Below, piece by piece: positions 1 to 8,003 of a stretch of 64,000 nucleotides of DNA. Source of the DNA: Bifidobacterium subtile (GTDB lineage: Bacteria > Actinomycetota > Actinomycetes > Actinomycetales > Bifidobacteriaceae). How positions within the stretch are numbered: position 1 is the stretch's first letter; each line of letters starts with the position of its first letter. The notes under the pieces were generated by a model that ran no database searches, was not told where the DNA came from, and saw only the letters and a program-made list of their open reading frames with translations. The stretch spans positions 1 through 64,000 of the forward strand of contig NZ_JGZR01000003.1 in the NCBI RefSeq assembly GCF_000741775.1, written 5' to 3'. Made by a program: the position numbers and the translations under genes.

Positions 1-240
1 CTGGGGAGCCTGCCCGTTCGTGGGAACATGCTGACCTTGCTGGGGAGCATGGCCGAATTGCGGTCCTGCCGGCTGGAAAGCATTCGCACCGTATGCAGCC
101 GTCGCCGGCTGGGAGGGTTGCTGTGGCTGTTCAGACGGCGTCTGTCCGAACGGAACCTGCGCAGGGCCGGAATCACCTGTCGGGTTCTCGTTATCGAATC
201 GCGTCTAGTCCGTATCCGATGTCTGGTTTTCGTCGCTCAT
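1..240 (-). pseudogene. Pro/Gln-rich protein, N-terminal part, interrupted by in-frame UAG
   Basis: An ATG at 238-240 is preceded by a strong ribosome binding site (AAGGAG, about 248-243 on the minus strand). It opens a frame that reads MSDENQTSDTD, hits a TAG at 205-207, and then stays open without another stop to the window edge. The part behind the stop is hydrophilic and rich in Gln, Pro and Ala (PSEQPQQPSQP, HAPQQGQHVP), a composition often seen in the cytoplasmic N-terminus of actinobacterial membrane proteins or kinases, but the rest of the gene lies outside. No ATG or GTG start in this frame follows the stop inside the window. I read it as a nonsense-mutated or mis-sequenced gene; function unknown. 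Confidence 0.6.
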
Positions 241-605
241 GGAAAGCTCCTTTCTTGATTGACATCTGCCCGCCTTGGCACCACATACAAGGCCCCCTTG
301 CCAAGGAACTGCAACAATGCCGCTGCAAATATCTCTTCAACCCTATCAAACGGGGCACACTGCGTCAGCAACCGTCCCATAATGCAGCGCTTCTCGCACC
401 GATTAGGTTTGCGGTGCCGAGCTGCGGTTTCGTGTAAAACTCAATCGCTTCAACCGCTATTCATGGCTGAACAACGATCTGTTCGCTCCCCGTTCCGCAA
501 ACGCCATGACTTATCCTATGGGAGCCTTGGTATGCATATGCCGCACGCTCGAAGACGTGCGGCATATGCATACCAACTTTGCTCATTGCCTGATATACCG
601 CGACC
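241..605. other. Intergenic stretch
   Basis: No convincing gene. It must hold the promoter and leader of the minus-strand gene that starts at 240 and the terminator of the ABC transporter operon that ends at 606. The only clear structure is the hairpin at 527-576. Confidence 0.5.
527..576 (-). terminator. Long hairpin behind the taurine operon
   Basis: Perfect 21-bp arms at 527-547 and 556-576 with an 8-base loop, about 30 bases after the stop codon of the ATPase gene. No strong U-run follows on the minus strand. Most likely the operon terminator. Confidence 0.7.
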
Positions 606-1451
606 TTACTGCTGGTCATCCTGTTCGTAGATGGCTTCGGTGATTCGCTCGCGCAGCTCTACGAAACGGGGATCAGAACGTACCTTCTCCATATCTTCCT
701 GATTCGCCGTATCGCGAGGAATGTCGATGGGGATGTCCATTTTGATGGTTCCTGGATGCGCGCTCATAACGATGACCCGTGTGGCGAGGAAAATCGCCTC
801 GTCGACGCTATGAGTGATGAAGAACACCGTGTTCTTATGATCCTCCCAGATGCGCAGCAACTCATTCTGCAGGCGCTCGCGAGTCAATGCGTCCAAGGCA
901 CCGTACGGCTCGTCCATGAGGATGAGATCCGGGTCGGTGGCGAGCACTCTGGCGATTTGCGCACGTTGCTGCATGCCTCCGGAGAGTTCGTAAGGACGAC
1001 GATCGGCAGCATCTTTGAGACCGACCAGCTCGAGATACTGTTCGGCTCGCTCCTTCCGCTCATCCTGCTTCACATTCTGCATTTTCATGCCGAACTCCAC
1101 GTTTCCGCGCACGGTGAGCCACGGATAGAGAGGCGGCTTCTGGAATACCACGCCGCGACGGGGGCTTGGCCCTTCGACCTTGGCGCCGCGGAAGATGATT
1201 TCTCCCTCAGTTGGCTTCTCGAATCCGGCCAAGGCGTTGAGCAATGTGGTTTTGCCGCAACCGGATCGTCCTACGACGCAGATGAAGTCGTGCTCTTTGA
1301 TCTGCAGATTGATGTCGTGCAGCGCAATAACTTCATCTCCTTCCTGTGTGGTGAATCTCTGTTGGAGCCCTCGGATATCGGCAGCGATTCCTTGCTTGCT
1401 CATCGCAGTTCGCTCGGTCAGCTCGTCCCAAGCCATCGTCTGTTCACTCAT
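606..1451 (-). CDS. Sulfonate/taurine-type ABC transporter ATP-binding protein
   Basis: ATPase of the nitrate/sulfonate/taurine importer family (SsuB/TauB type), expected to power uptake of a sulfonate at the inner face of the membrane. With the start at 1451 it has 281 residues: Walker A GRSGCGKTT at 61-69, Q-loop in VVFQKPPLYPW near 101-111, signature LSGGM at 156-160, Walker B LILMDE at 176-181 and the switch His in FFITHSVDEA. The start was chosen for the AAAGGAG site just upstream; a longer frame to 1544 begins with Arg-rich sequence that overlaps the previous gene and is unlikely. It is the last gene of a minus-strand operon after the binding protein and permease. Substrate taurine is inferred from the two enzyme genes upstream. 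Confidence 0.9.
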   Translation of the reverse strand: MSEQTMAWDELTERTAMSKQGIAADIRGLQQRFTTQEGDEVIALHDINLQIKEHDFICVVGRSGCGKTTLLNALAGFEKPTEGEIIFRGAKVEGPSPRRGVVFQKPPLYPWLTVRGNVEFGMKMQNVKQDERKERAEQYLELVGLKDAADRRPYELSGGMQQRAQIARVLATDPDLILMDEPYGALDALTRERLQNELLRIWEDHKNTVFFITHSVDEAIFLATRVIVMSAHPGTIKMDIPIDIPRDTANQEDMEKVRSDPRFVELRERITEAIYEQDDQQ

Positions 1452-1485
1452 CGTGACACTCCTTTCGTGCTGTGCGAATGCAGTC

Positions 1486-2583
1486 CTACTGCTTCGCCAC
1501 CGCGTCGATCGCCGTTGTGTAGAGCGCTGGCGCGTAGTCCGCATTTACAGCGTCAAGATCGCCTTGGCCTTTGAGGAACTGCGCAGTCGCCTTGAAAATG
1601 CCGGGCAGTTGGTCGGAGAATATCTTGGACTGCTCGGCAGCGTCCGGGTAGGAATATCCCTTGAACTGAACTTTGACGTCCTTCGGGCTGTTACCGAGTT
1701 GCGCCGATATCGAGTCCGCGGCGTTATCGGGATCGCTGGCGATGAGGCCGATCGCGTAGTTCTCAACCGCAGTCCAAGTTTCGACGGCGCTGGGATTGGC
1801 TTTGATGAAGTCATCCGAAACCAGTTCCATGTCGAAGGTCGCAGCGCCGTTCTTCGCCGTTGCCGCGCTCGAAGTCACGACCGAACCACCGTCCGCTTTG
1901 AGTTTGGAAAGCACCGGGTCCCACACCCATGCCGCGTCTATCTCGCCACGCCCCCAAGCCGCAGCCATCTTATCAGGGTCGAGGTTGATGAGGTGGACGC
2001 TTGAAGAGTCCATGCCGGCCTGGCTGAGCGCGGACAGCAAGCTGAAGTGCGAAGTGGAACCGAATGGCACGGCAATGTTCTTACCAGCGAGATCCTTGAT
2101 CGATTTGGCCGACGAGTTGTGGGCCACCAAGGATTCCGCCTCGCCGATGATGTCATGGATCCACAGAACCTTGACCTTCAGATTCAACGGAGCCGATACC
2201 GATTTCACGGCCGGGCTTGATCCGGCCAGCCCGATGTCGACAGAGCGCGAGCCGAACGCCTGCACCACATCGCCTCCGGAATTGAACTGATTCCATTGGA
2301 TGGTTGCATTCGGTATGCAGGCCTCGAGCAGCTTGCGGTCTTTGACGACGAGATCGGCATTCGCAATGGCCTGCCAGGCGATGCGAATGGTGCCTTTGGC
2401 TTCCTTATTGACGGTGACGGGGCATTTCTCAGACGAAGCATTTGAAGCGCCGGAAAGCTGGTCGGCCTTTTGCATCGCTCCACATGCTCCAAGCGATCCG
2501 ACGAGCATGGCACTCACCGCTACCGCGATGCCTTTGATCCATGCGCTGCGTGAATTCGCGAATAATATTGTCTTGCGTTTCAT
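1486..2583 (-). CDS. Sulfonate/taurine-type ABC transporter substrate-binding lipoprotein
   Basis: 365-residue solute-binding protein of the SsuA/TauA/ThiY-like group. It starts with a basic and hydrophobic signal peptide ending in the lipobox LGAC with Cys at residue 34, so it is a membrane-anchored lipoprotein on the outside of the cell. The mature part has the typical openings RIAWQAIANADLVVKDRKLLE, GGDVVQAFGSRSVDIGLAGSSP and LVAHNSSAKSIKDLAGKNIAVPFGS-like segments of this family that line the ligand cleft. It lies between the permease and ATPase genes in one transcription unit, 34 bases before the ATPase start. Taurine as ligand is an inference from the aminotransferase and reductase genes in the same operon; other aliphatic sulfonates are possible. 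Confidence 0.88.
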   Translation of the reverse strand: MKRKTILFANSRSAWIKGIAVAVSAMLVGSLGACGAMQKADQLSGASNASSEKCPVTVNKEAKGTIRIAWQAIANADLVVKDRKLLEACIPNATIQWNQFNSGGDVVQAFGSRSVDIGLAGSSPAVKSVSAPLNLKVKVLWIHDIIGEAESLVAHNSSAKSIKDLAGKNIAVPFGSTSHFSLLSALSQAGMDSSSVHLINLDPDKMAAAWGRGEIDAAWVWDPVLSKLKADGGSVVTSSAATAKNGAATFDMELVSDDFIKANPSAVETWTAVENYAIGLIASDPDNAADSISAQLGNSPKDVKVQFKGYSYPDAAEQSKIFSDQLPGIFKATAQFLKGQGDLDAVNADYAPALYTTAIDAVAKQ

Positions 2584-2634
2584 GATTGTGCCCTTTTTGA
2601 ATCGATGAATAAACTGGTTTCGTTGGCCTGTTCC

Positions 2635-3483
2635 TTATTCCCTTCCGACCCATGGCGTGACCATCCGCGTGAGCAGCACGATCAGACCATCGAGGGCAAA
2701 AGCAGCGATGCCGATGACGATGATGCAGGCAATGGTCAGTGGCGTATTGAGCTGAGTGCCAGACAAATAGGCAAGTGCACCGATGCCTGGAATGCCGTTA
2801 TTCAGCTCAGCTGCAACGACCGTAGTCCATGTGAATCCGACAGCCAGCCTGATGCCGCTCATAATCGACGGCAGTGTGCTGGGAAATACCACGTGTACAA
2901 AAGCCTGCAATGTGCCGGCACCCAATGACTTCGCCGAATTGACGCGATCAGTACTCACCCCGGAGATTCCCTCCACCGTTGCCAGCACGATGGGCGGGCA
3001 TGCCGCAAGGAACAGCAGCCATATCTTTGAAGTATCGCCGATGCCGAACCAGACGATCAGCAGACCGATGTAGCCTAGCGGCGGCAGTGCTCGAATGAAA
3101 TTTACATACGGCATGATGATGCGATTAAGCCAGGTCACCGATGCGAGAATAAATCCAAGCAGCACTCCGGCGATAATCGCGAATCCCATGCCGACGCCGA
3201 TACGCTGCAGGCTGGCCAGCAAGTGCTGCCAGAGGAAATATTCCTGCTCGCCGCAGACGATTTTGTTGGATCCTTGAGTGATGGGATGACAATTGTTTGC
3301 CTTGACCAGCGCATTCCATACAGAGCCTGGACTTGGCAGGTAGAGAGGGTTCACCAGTTTCGCGGCAGTGACCGCCCACCAGACGACAATAAGCAGAATC
3401 AGCGAAAAAATCGACTGAAGCCTACGTGAACCATTTGCAATCGTTGATAGCATTCGCTGTTTCATTGTTCCCGTCTTTCTCAT
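2635..3483 (-). CDS. Sulfonate/taurine-type ABC transporter permease
   Basis: 282-residue inner-membrane permease of the SsuC/TauC family with about six hydrophobic segments, from FSLILLIVVWWAVTAA near residue 27 to IACIIVIGIAAFALDGLIVLL near 255. The family EAA-type coupling loop is visible around residues 175-205 (DRVNSAKSLGAGTLQAFVHVVFP), including the conserved Gly. AGGAAG sits eight bases before the ATG at 3483. The gene follows the reductase gene by 57 bases and precedes the lipoprotein gene by 51, so the transporter is probably cotranscribed with the enzymes that use its substrate. Confidence 0.9.
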   Translation of the reverse strand: MRKTGTMKQRMLSTIANGSRRLQSIFSLILLIVVWWAVTAAKLVNPLYLPSPGSVWNALVKANNCHPITQGSNKIVCGEQEYFLWQHLLASLQRIGVGMGFAIIAGVLLGFILASVTWLNRIIMPYVNFIRALPPLGYIGLLIVWFGIGDTSKIWLLFLAACPPIVLATVEGISGVSTDRVNSAKSLGAGTLQAFVHVVFPSTLPSIMSGIRLAVGFTWTTVVAAELNNGIPGIGALAYLSGTQLNTPLTIACIIVIGIAAFALDGLIVLLTRMVTPWVGRE

Positions 3484-3539
3484 TGGATTGCTTCCTGTAA
3501 GATCGCCGGGCCGCTTGTTTCCTATCCCGGCAATCGGAG

Positions 3540-4682
3540 TTAACCGATGCCGGCCAAGCTGCGATACATTGCGTCAAGCATGTCATCGCTGATTTCAACC
3601 GGATTGTTGTACAAGTTAGGATGTCTGCTGATGCGCACCAGCTCGGCTATCTGCTCGTCGCCAAGGGACAAGTCGCTCAGATCGGTGCGCAGGCCCAGAC
3701 TCGCCTTGAGCTTGTAGATTGCATCCGCCATGGCACTGGCGTTCGCAAAGCCGAGCGCCCGGGCGAATTCCTGTACTCGGCCGCCTTGGGCGTCCTGATT
3801 GATTCTGGCGAAATAATCCAGCGTCAGGGCGCAGGCCTCGCCGTGCGGGATGCCGTAGAGGTTCGTGAGTGGGAAGGAACAGGCGTGCGAGGATGTGGTC
3901 TTGGGAAGTGTGAATGCCAGGCCGGCGATGATCGAGGCCTCGCACATCTTCTCCCGCGCCTCTATGTATGCAGCCTCGTCGTCGGGATGAGCGGCGGCGA
4001 TGGGCAGATACTGGAACACAAGTTTGGCCGCATGCAGCGCACAGGCGTCGCATATCGGCTGGTGGCCTTTGCTCCAGAATCCTTCGATCGCTTGGCTGAG
4101 CACGTCCATGCCCGTGCACGCCGTGACGTATGGCGGCACGGAATAGGTGAGCTCGGGGTCGACGATCGCCACGCTGGGGTAGAACCCGTCTGAGACGATC
4201 GGCGCCTTCTTGCCCAGCGCGCGGTCGGTGAGCACGGATACGCAGGTGACTTCGCTTCCCGTTCCCGCCGTGGTAGGCAGGGCAATCAATGGCAAATGCT
4301 CGCCCGGCAAGGTCTTGCCGGTGCCGTGGTATTGCGCAATGGACTCATCGCCCATGCAGATGCTGGCCGCCGCCTTGGCGAGGTCCATCGCGCTGCCGCC
4401 GCCCAGAGCGACCACGAATTCGCAGCCGTTGGCCTTGATCGCCGTGGCGCAGGCGTCGACTTCCGTGACATCGGGGTTAGGCGAGAACTGTGAGAACACC
4501 GTGGTCAGCATGCCATCGCGGGCGTCGACCAAACGCTGCGCCTGGCCGTTGCGCACGAAGGATGGCGTGGTCACCAGCAGACCATTATGCAGCCCCATCG
4601 AAGCGGCCACATCGTTGACTTCCGTGGCGCGGCCCTTGCCGAAACGGATGGCCACCGGCTGTGCATAGTCCCAGTTCATCAT
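3540..4682 (-). CDS. tauF: Sulfoacetaldehyde reductase, iron-containing alcohol dehydrogenase family
   Basis: 380 residues, group III iron-type alcohol dehydrogenase. Predicted to reduce sulfoacetaldehyde to isethionate with NAD(P)H after taurine transamination; this role was shown, as I recall, for the Bifidobacterium kashiwanohense enzyme TauF next to a taurine aminotransferase. Visible features: nucleotide-binding GGGSAMDLAK at 94-103, LPTTAGTGSE at 135-144, and metal-site residues Asp193, His266 and His280 (YGIPHGEA). The position that is usually the second His ligand is Gln197 (GMDVLSQAIE). AAGGAGG lies just before the ATG pair at 4682/4679. It follows the aminotransferase gene by 49 bases. 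A related phosphonoacetaldehyde reductase is the main alternative, but no phosphonate genes are near. Confidence 0.82.
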   Translation of the reverse strand: MMNWDYAQPVAIRFGKGRATEVNDVAASMGLHNGLLVTTPSFVRNGQAQRLVDARDGMLTTVFSQFSPNPDVTEVDACATAIKANGCEFVVALGGGSAMDLAKAAASICMGDESIAQYHGTGKTLPGEHLPLIALPTTAGTGSEVTCVSVLTDRALGKKAPIVSDGFYPSVAIVDPELTYSVPPYVTACTGMDVLSQAIEGFWSKGHQPICDACALHAAKLVFQYLPIAAAHPDDEAAYIEAREKMCEASIIAGLAFTLPKTTSSHACSFPLTNLYGIPHGEACALTLDYFARINQDAQGGRVQEFARALGFANASAMADAIYKLKASLGLRTDLSDLSLGDEQIAELVRISRHPNLYNNPVEISDDMLDAMYRSLAGIG

Positions 4683-4731
4683 CTCACCTCCTTAGTTGTG
4701 GTGATCTCAACGTTGTCGTTGCTATTGGCCG

Positions 4732-6075
4732 TCAGTTGCACAGGTTCTCGTCGACCCATGTGAGCACTTCGTCCAGCTTGGGAAGCTCCTCGCGCAGCTG
4801 CTCCTCGGTGATGGTCAGCGGCGGGCAGATGTTGATGTTGCTTTCACGCCCGAAGGTGGCGAATCCTTTTTCCATGAGCTTGCCCATGATGGTGGGCATC
4901 ACCGAATGCGCGTCGTGATACGGCGACATCAGCTCGCGGGTCTCCTTGTTCTTCACGATGGTGAGCGCCGCGAACAATCCGATGCAGCGAGCCTCGCCTA
5001 CGCAGCGGTGCTTGGCCTGCATGCTTTCGAGGTAGGGCTTCAAGATGGCTTCCATCTCCAAGACATGCGCACACACATCGTGCTCAGCGTAGTAGTCCAT
5101 CGTGGCGACTCCTGCGGCACAGGCCAGCGTATGCCCGGAGTAGGTCAGGCCGCATTGCAGCACGTTGTCGCAGAAGTAGTCGGAGATGGCCTTGGAGACC
5201 ACCACTCCGCCCAACGGCACATAACCGCAGGTCACGCCTTTGGCGAAGCTGAACATGTCGGGCTGAATGTCGAAGTTCTGCCAGGCGAACATTTTGCCTG
5301 TGCGGGCGAAGCCGGACATGACTTCATCGCAGATCATCAGGATGCCGTACTTGTCGCACAGTGCGCGGATGCCTTCCAGATATCCCTTCGGCGGCAGAAT
5401 CACGCCATTGGCGCCCACCACGCTTTCCAGGATGATCGCAGCGACGCTCGTCGGGCCTTCGTACTGCAGCTGCTCTTCGAGACGCTGCAGATAGTCGGCG
5501 GTCACCTCCGCATCATCGACGCCGCGCGTGTAGCCGTTCTCGTACATGTTCGCATTCATGAAGTGTACGAACCCCGGCAGCGATCCGCCCGTCTCGGCGG
5601 CGAAGCGACGCCAGTCGCCCGAAGCGTTCGATGCGGCATACGTGGCGCCGTGGTAGCTGCGGTAGCAGCTCAGGATCTTCGCGCGCCCGGTGACCATGCG
5701 GGCCATTTTGATGGCGTTCTCGTTCGCGTCCGCGCCGCCGTTGGTGAAGAACACGCGCTGGTAGAAGTCGGCTCCCGCCACTTCGACCAGTTTTTCGGCC
5801 AGACGGGATTTCGGCTCGGTGGCGTATGCAGGCGACATGAAGCACATCCGGTCGGCTTGTGCTTTTATGGCGTCGACGATCTCGGGCAGCTCATGGCCCA
5901 GATTCGAGCACACCAGCAGCGAGGACATGTCGGCGTAGCGCTTTCCCGCATAATCCCAGAAGTAGATGCCGTCGGCTTTGGAGATCGCCGTGACATCGCC
6001 TCCCTGCTTATGCCAGGGCTGCATCACATGCTCGCGGTGCAGCTGGGCCACCTGTTCTCCTGTCAGTTCCTCCAT
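4732..6075 (-). CDS. toa: Taurine aminotransferase (taurine:2-oxoacid), class III PLP enzyme
   Basis: 447-residue class III (omega) aminotransferase. Expected to move the amino group of taurine to a 2-oxoacid, giving sulfoacetaldehyde plus an amino acid. Visible: TNGGADANENAIKMAR at 111-126, substrate/PLP loop CYRSYHGATYAASNASGD near 137-154, PLP-binding Asp250 (ICDEV) and Schiff-base Lys279 (SFAKGVTCGYVPLGG). RBS AAGGAAGGA stands before the ATG at 6075. First enzyme gene of the operon, with the sulfoacetaldehyde reductase and a sulfonate importer right behind it and a PucR regulator in front. Beta-alanine or other omega-amino acids could be substrates of the family, but the neighbours favour taurine. 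The cofactor acceptor (pyruvate or 2-oxoglutarate) cannot be read from sequence. Confidence 0.82.
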   Translation of the reverse strand: MEELTGEQVAQLHREHVMQPWHKQGGDVTAISKADGIYFWDYAGKRYADMSSLLVCSNLGHELPEIVDAIKAQADRMCFMSPAYATEPKSRLAEKLVEVAGADFYQRVFFTNGGADANENAIKMARMVTGRAKILSCYRSYHGATYAASNASGDWRRFAAETGGSLPGFVHFMNANMYENGYTRGVDDAEVTADYLQRLEEQLQYEGPTSVAAIILESVVGANGVILPPKGYLEGIRALCDKYGILMICDEVMSGFARTGKMFAWQNFDIQPDMFSFAKGVTCGYVPLGGVVVSKAISDYFCDNVLQCGLTYSGHTLACAAGVATMDYYAEHDVCAHVLEMEAILKPYLESMQAKHRCVGEARCIGLFAALTIVKNKETRELMSPYHDAHSVMPTIMGKLMEKGFATFGRESNINICPPLTITEEQLREELPKLDEVLTWVDENLCN

Positions 6076-6467
6076 TGCGTTCCTTCCTTGCGAGAGCGGG
6101 CCGCGCCATCAACGAATATGTTGCCGATGCGCGAATGCAGTCCGTGCGAAGCGGTTGTCATCTGACCGTGAGGAGCTTGTGTTGCTTGCCTCCGTGGGTC
6201 TTATCTAGCAGTCTATGGAGGCGATGCTCAGCCAGCAATGCGCCAGCGCACGAGACTCTTTGTGCTCCAGCATAAAGAAACGAACGGTGCCACAGAGCTG
6301 GCAGCGGTCATGGTTGCCGCTCTGATTGCGGCTTTGGCTGCGCCCCTGAAGGCGGTTGCACGGGTCTGGAATGAAAGGAACGAGAAGGCTTGCGGCAGCT
6401 CCATTCAGCGGTCGTCTGCAGCTTGCGTTCAGGCTTTTTGGCTTATTTCAGCCGTTCCCGCCTGCTC
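6076..6467. other. Intergenic region upstream of the taurine operon
   Basis: 392 bases between the PucR gene (ends 6468) and the aminotransferase start. It should hold the operon promoter and the PucR binding site. On the minus strand an AT-rich TAGACTGCTAGATAAGAC stretch at about 6210-6193 could contain a -10 element. I see no strong palindrome or terminator. Confidence 0.4.
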
Positions 6468-7664
6468 TCAGCAGTCGAGCAGCTCCTTGACGTGCAGCCC
6501 GATGAGCAGCTCCATGCGCACCGAGAAATCGGAGAGGTTCACGCCCAGAAGATCCTGTATCTTGCTGATCTTGTAGTTCACGGTGTTTCTGTGCACGAAC
6601 ATGCGTTCGCTGGTTTCCTTGATGCTGCCGCTCGAACTCAGATAGTTGTTCAGCACCTGCGTCAGATCGCCGTCGTTCACCCGGTCATACTCAATGAGCG
6701 GGCCGATGCTGTTGATGTAGTAGTCCTCGAGGATCTCCTGATCATCGATTGAGAGCAGCAGCCTGTCGACGCCCGCCTCGTCATAGAGCAGCGGATCGCG
6801 CGGCTTGCCTCGATGCCTCTGCAGCCTGTCGAGCATAAGCCCCTGATGATAGCTTTTGCCGATGCACCGCGCGGAATGCGTGACCTTGCCGACCCCTGCG
6901 AAGATCTGCTCGTTCTTTGCAAGCGATTCGACGCAGAGCGCAAGTATCTCATGCACCATCGCGGCGGCAGCGTCAATCGCGTATCGCGCGAACACGAGCA
7001 CGATGCGATGCTCGATCGTGAGCACCACCGAGCGCCATTGCCGCATCGTCATCAGGGATTCAATCCGGCGCACGAAAGCATCGAGCCGCGAATCGGGCAC
7101 ATAAGCCCCGGTAGCGACGCCACGCGCCACGGCGCATACGTCGAACACGGCGACGCAGTAGTTCCAGTCCTTGCCGAAACCGTCCTGCTCCATGTACTCC
7201 ATGTACATCTCTTCGCGCGCGGGCCAGAAGATGGCGTTCTCCAAAGCCGCGGCAAGTTCGATGCTATGCTTCTCGCTCATCGTGATGTCGAGGCTGAACT
7301 GGTGCATGATCTGCGCCATATGCTCGCTCCACGGGACCCGGAACAGCGGAAAGTCGCGCTCCTTGCAAAATTGGATGACGTCGGGGCCTATCGAGTGGAT
7401 GAACGGTCCGAGATTAATCACGATGCCGCTGGCCCCGCAGTGGTAGGCGCTGGCGACCAGCTCCTTAAGACCTGCCTGCGATTCCAAGCCGATGCCGGTG
7501 GTGAAAGCGATCTCCTGTCCTTCCAGGAAGCCGGCGATCTCCTCGTTCTCCACCATATGCACCCATCGCACCGGGCGCTCCAGCCCTTTCGAGCCGGTCA
7601 CCAGCACGATGTCATGGCCCTGCGCCAGCGCCTGCTCGTACAATTCCTTCAATCGGACCGTCAT
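6468..7664 (-). CDS. PucR-family transcriptional regulator of the taurine cluster
   Basis: 398 residues. The N-terminal third has the PucR sensory domain pattern (VTGSKGLERPVRWVH, EGQEIAFTTGIGL, GASGIVINLG), the middle part resembles the GGDEF-like region of this family, and the C-terminus is a PucR-type helix-turn-helix: LNNYLSSSGSIKETSERMFVHRNTVNYKISKIQDLLG at about 340-377. PucR proteins commonly activate catabolic genes for nitrogen compounds (purines, amino acids, gamma-aminobutyrate). A clear AAAGGAG precedes the ATG at 7664. It is encoded on the same strand directly ahead of the aminotransferase gene and is the obvious candidate for taurine-dependent control; this is inference from position. 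Confidence 0.85.
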   Translation of the reverse strand: MTVRLKELYEQALAQGHDIVLVTGSKGLERPVRWVHMVENEEIAGFLEGQEIAFTTGIGLESQAGLKELVASAYHCGASGIVINLGPFIHSIGPDVIQFCKERDFPLFRVPWSEHMAQIMHQFSLDITMSEKHSIELAAALENAIFWPAREEMYMEYMEQDGFGKDWNYCVAVFDVCAVARGVATGAYVPDSRLDAFVRRIESLMTMRQWRSVVLTIEHRIVLVFARYAIDAAAAMVHEILALCVESLAKNEQIFAGVGKVTHSARCIGKSYHQGLMLDRLQRHRGKPRDPLLYDEAGVDRLLLSIDDQEILEDYYINSIGPLIEYDRVNDGDLTQVLNNYLSSSGSIKETSERMFVHRNTVNYKISKIQDLLGVNLSDFSVRMELLIGLHVKELLDC

Positions 7665-7989
7665 AGCCAGATGCTCCTTTCATGCTCTTTTCGATGCTCT
7701 TGCCTGTCCTCCACCCGGCAAACGCTTTGCCGGCGCAAGGCACAGTCACGCACGTCTGCGTGCCTTCATATGCCGACTATTTCACACCTCGATGTACTGC
7801 TCATTACGATGCATTCCCGTATTCCTCCATGCCCCGCAGACAGGCACATTGCGCTCTCTTGCTGCCGCCCATCGCGCTATCTCATCCGTAGCACCCTACT
7901 CACAGCACACTCGCTTGCAGTGCGCTTCAACTTCCTGTGCGCAATCACATCACAATCGCTCACACCACAATCGCTCACACCACAATCGC
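7665..7989. other. Intergenic region between exporter and regulator genes
   Basis: 325 bases without a supported gene. Its left-hand end next to the exporter gene is occupied by the short tandem repeat at 7947-8003; the rest shows no hairpin or reading frame I can defend. Confidence 0.4.
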
Positions 7990-8003
7990 TCACACCACAA
8001 TCG
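7947..8003 (-). repeat. 15-bp tandem repeat across the stop codon of the tauE-like gene
   Basis: On the minus strand the unit CGATTGTGGTGTGAG occurs three times in direct succession, followed by a fourth, diverged copy. The first copy contains the last codons and the TGA stop of the exporter gene, so the extra copies repeat the end of the coding sequence together with its stop codon. It looks like slippage-type expansion. Confidence 0.85.

Noticed and set aside
4906-6165. 419-codon open frame on the plus strand
   Set aside because: Antisense of the taurine aminotransferase gene.
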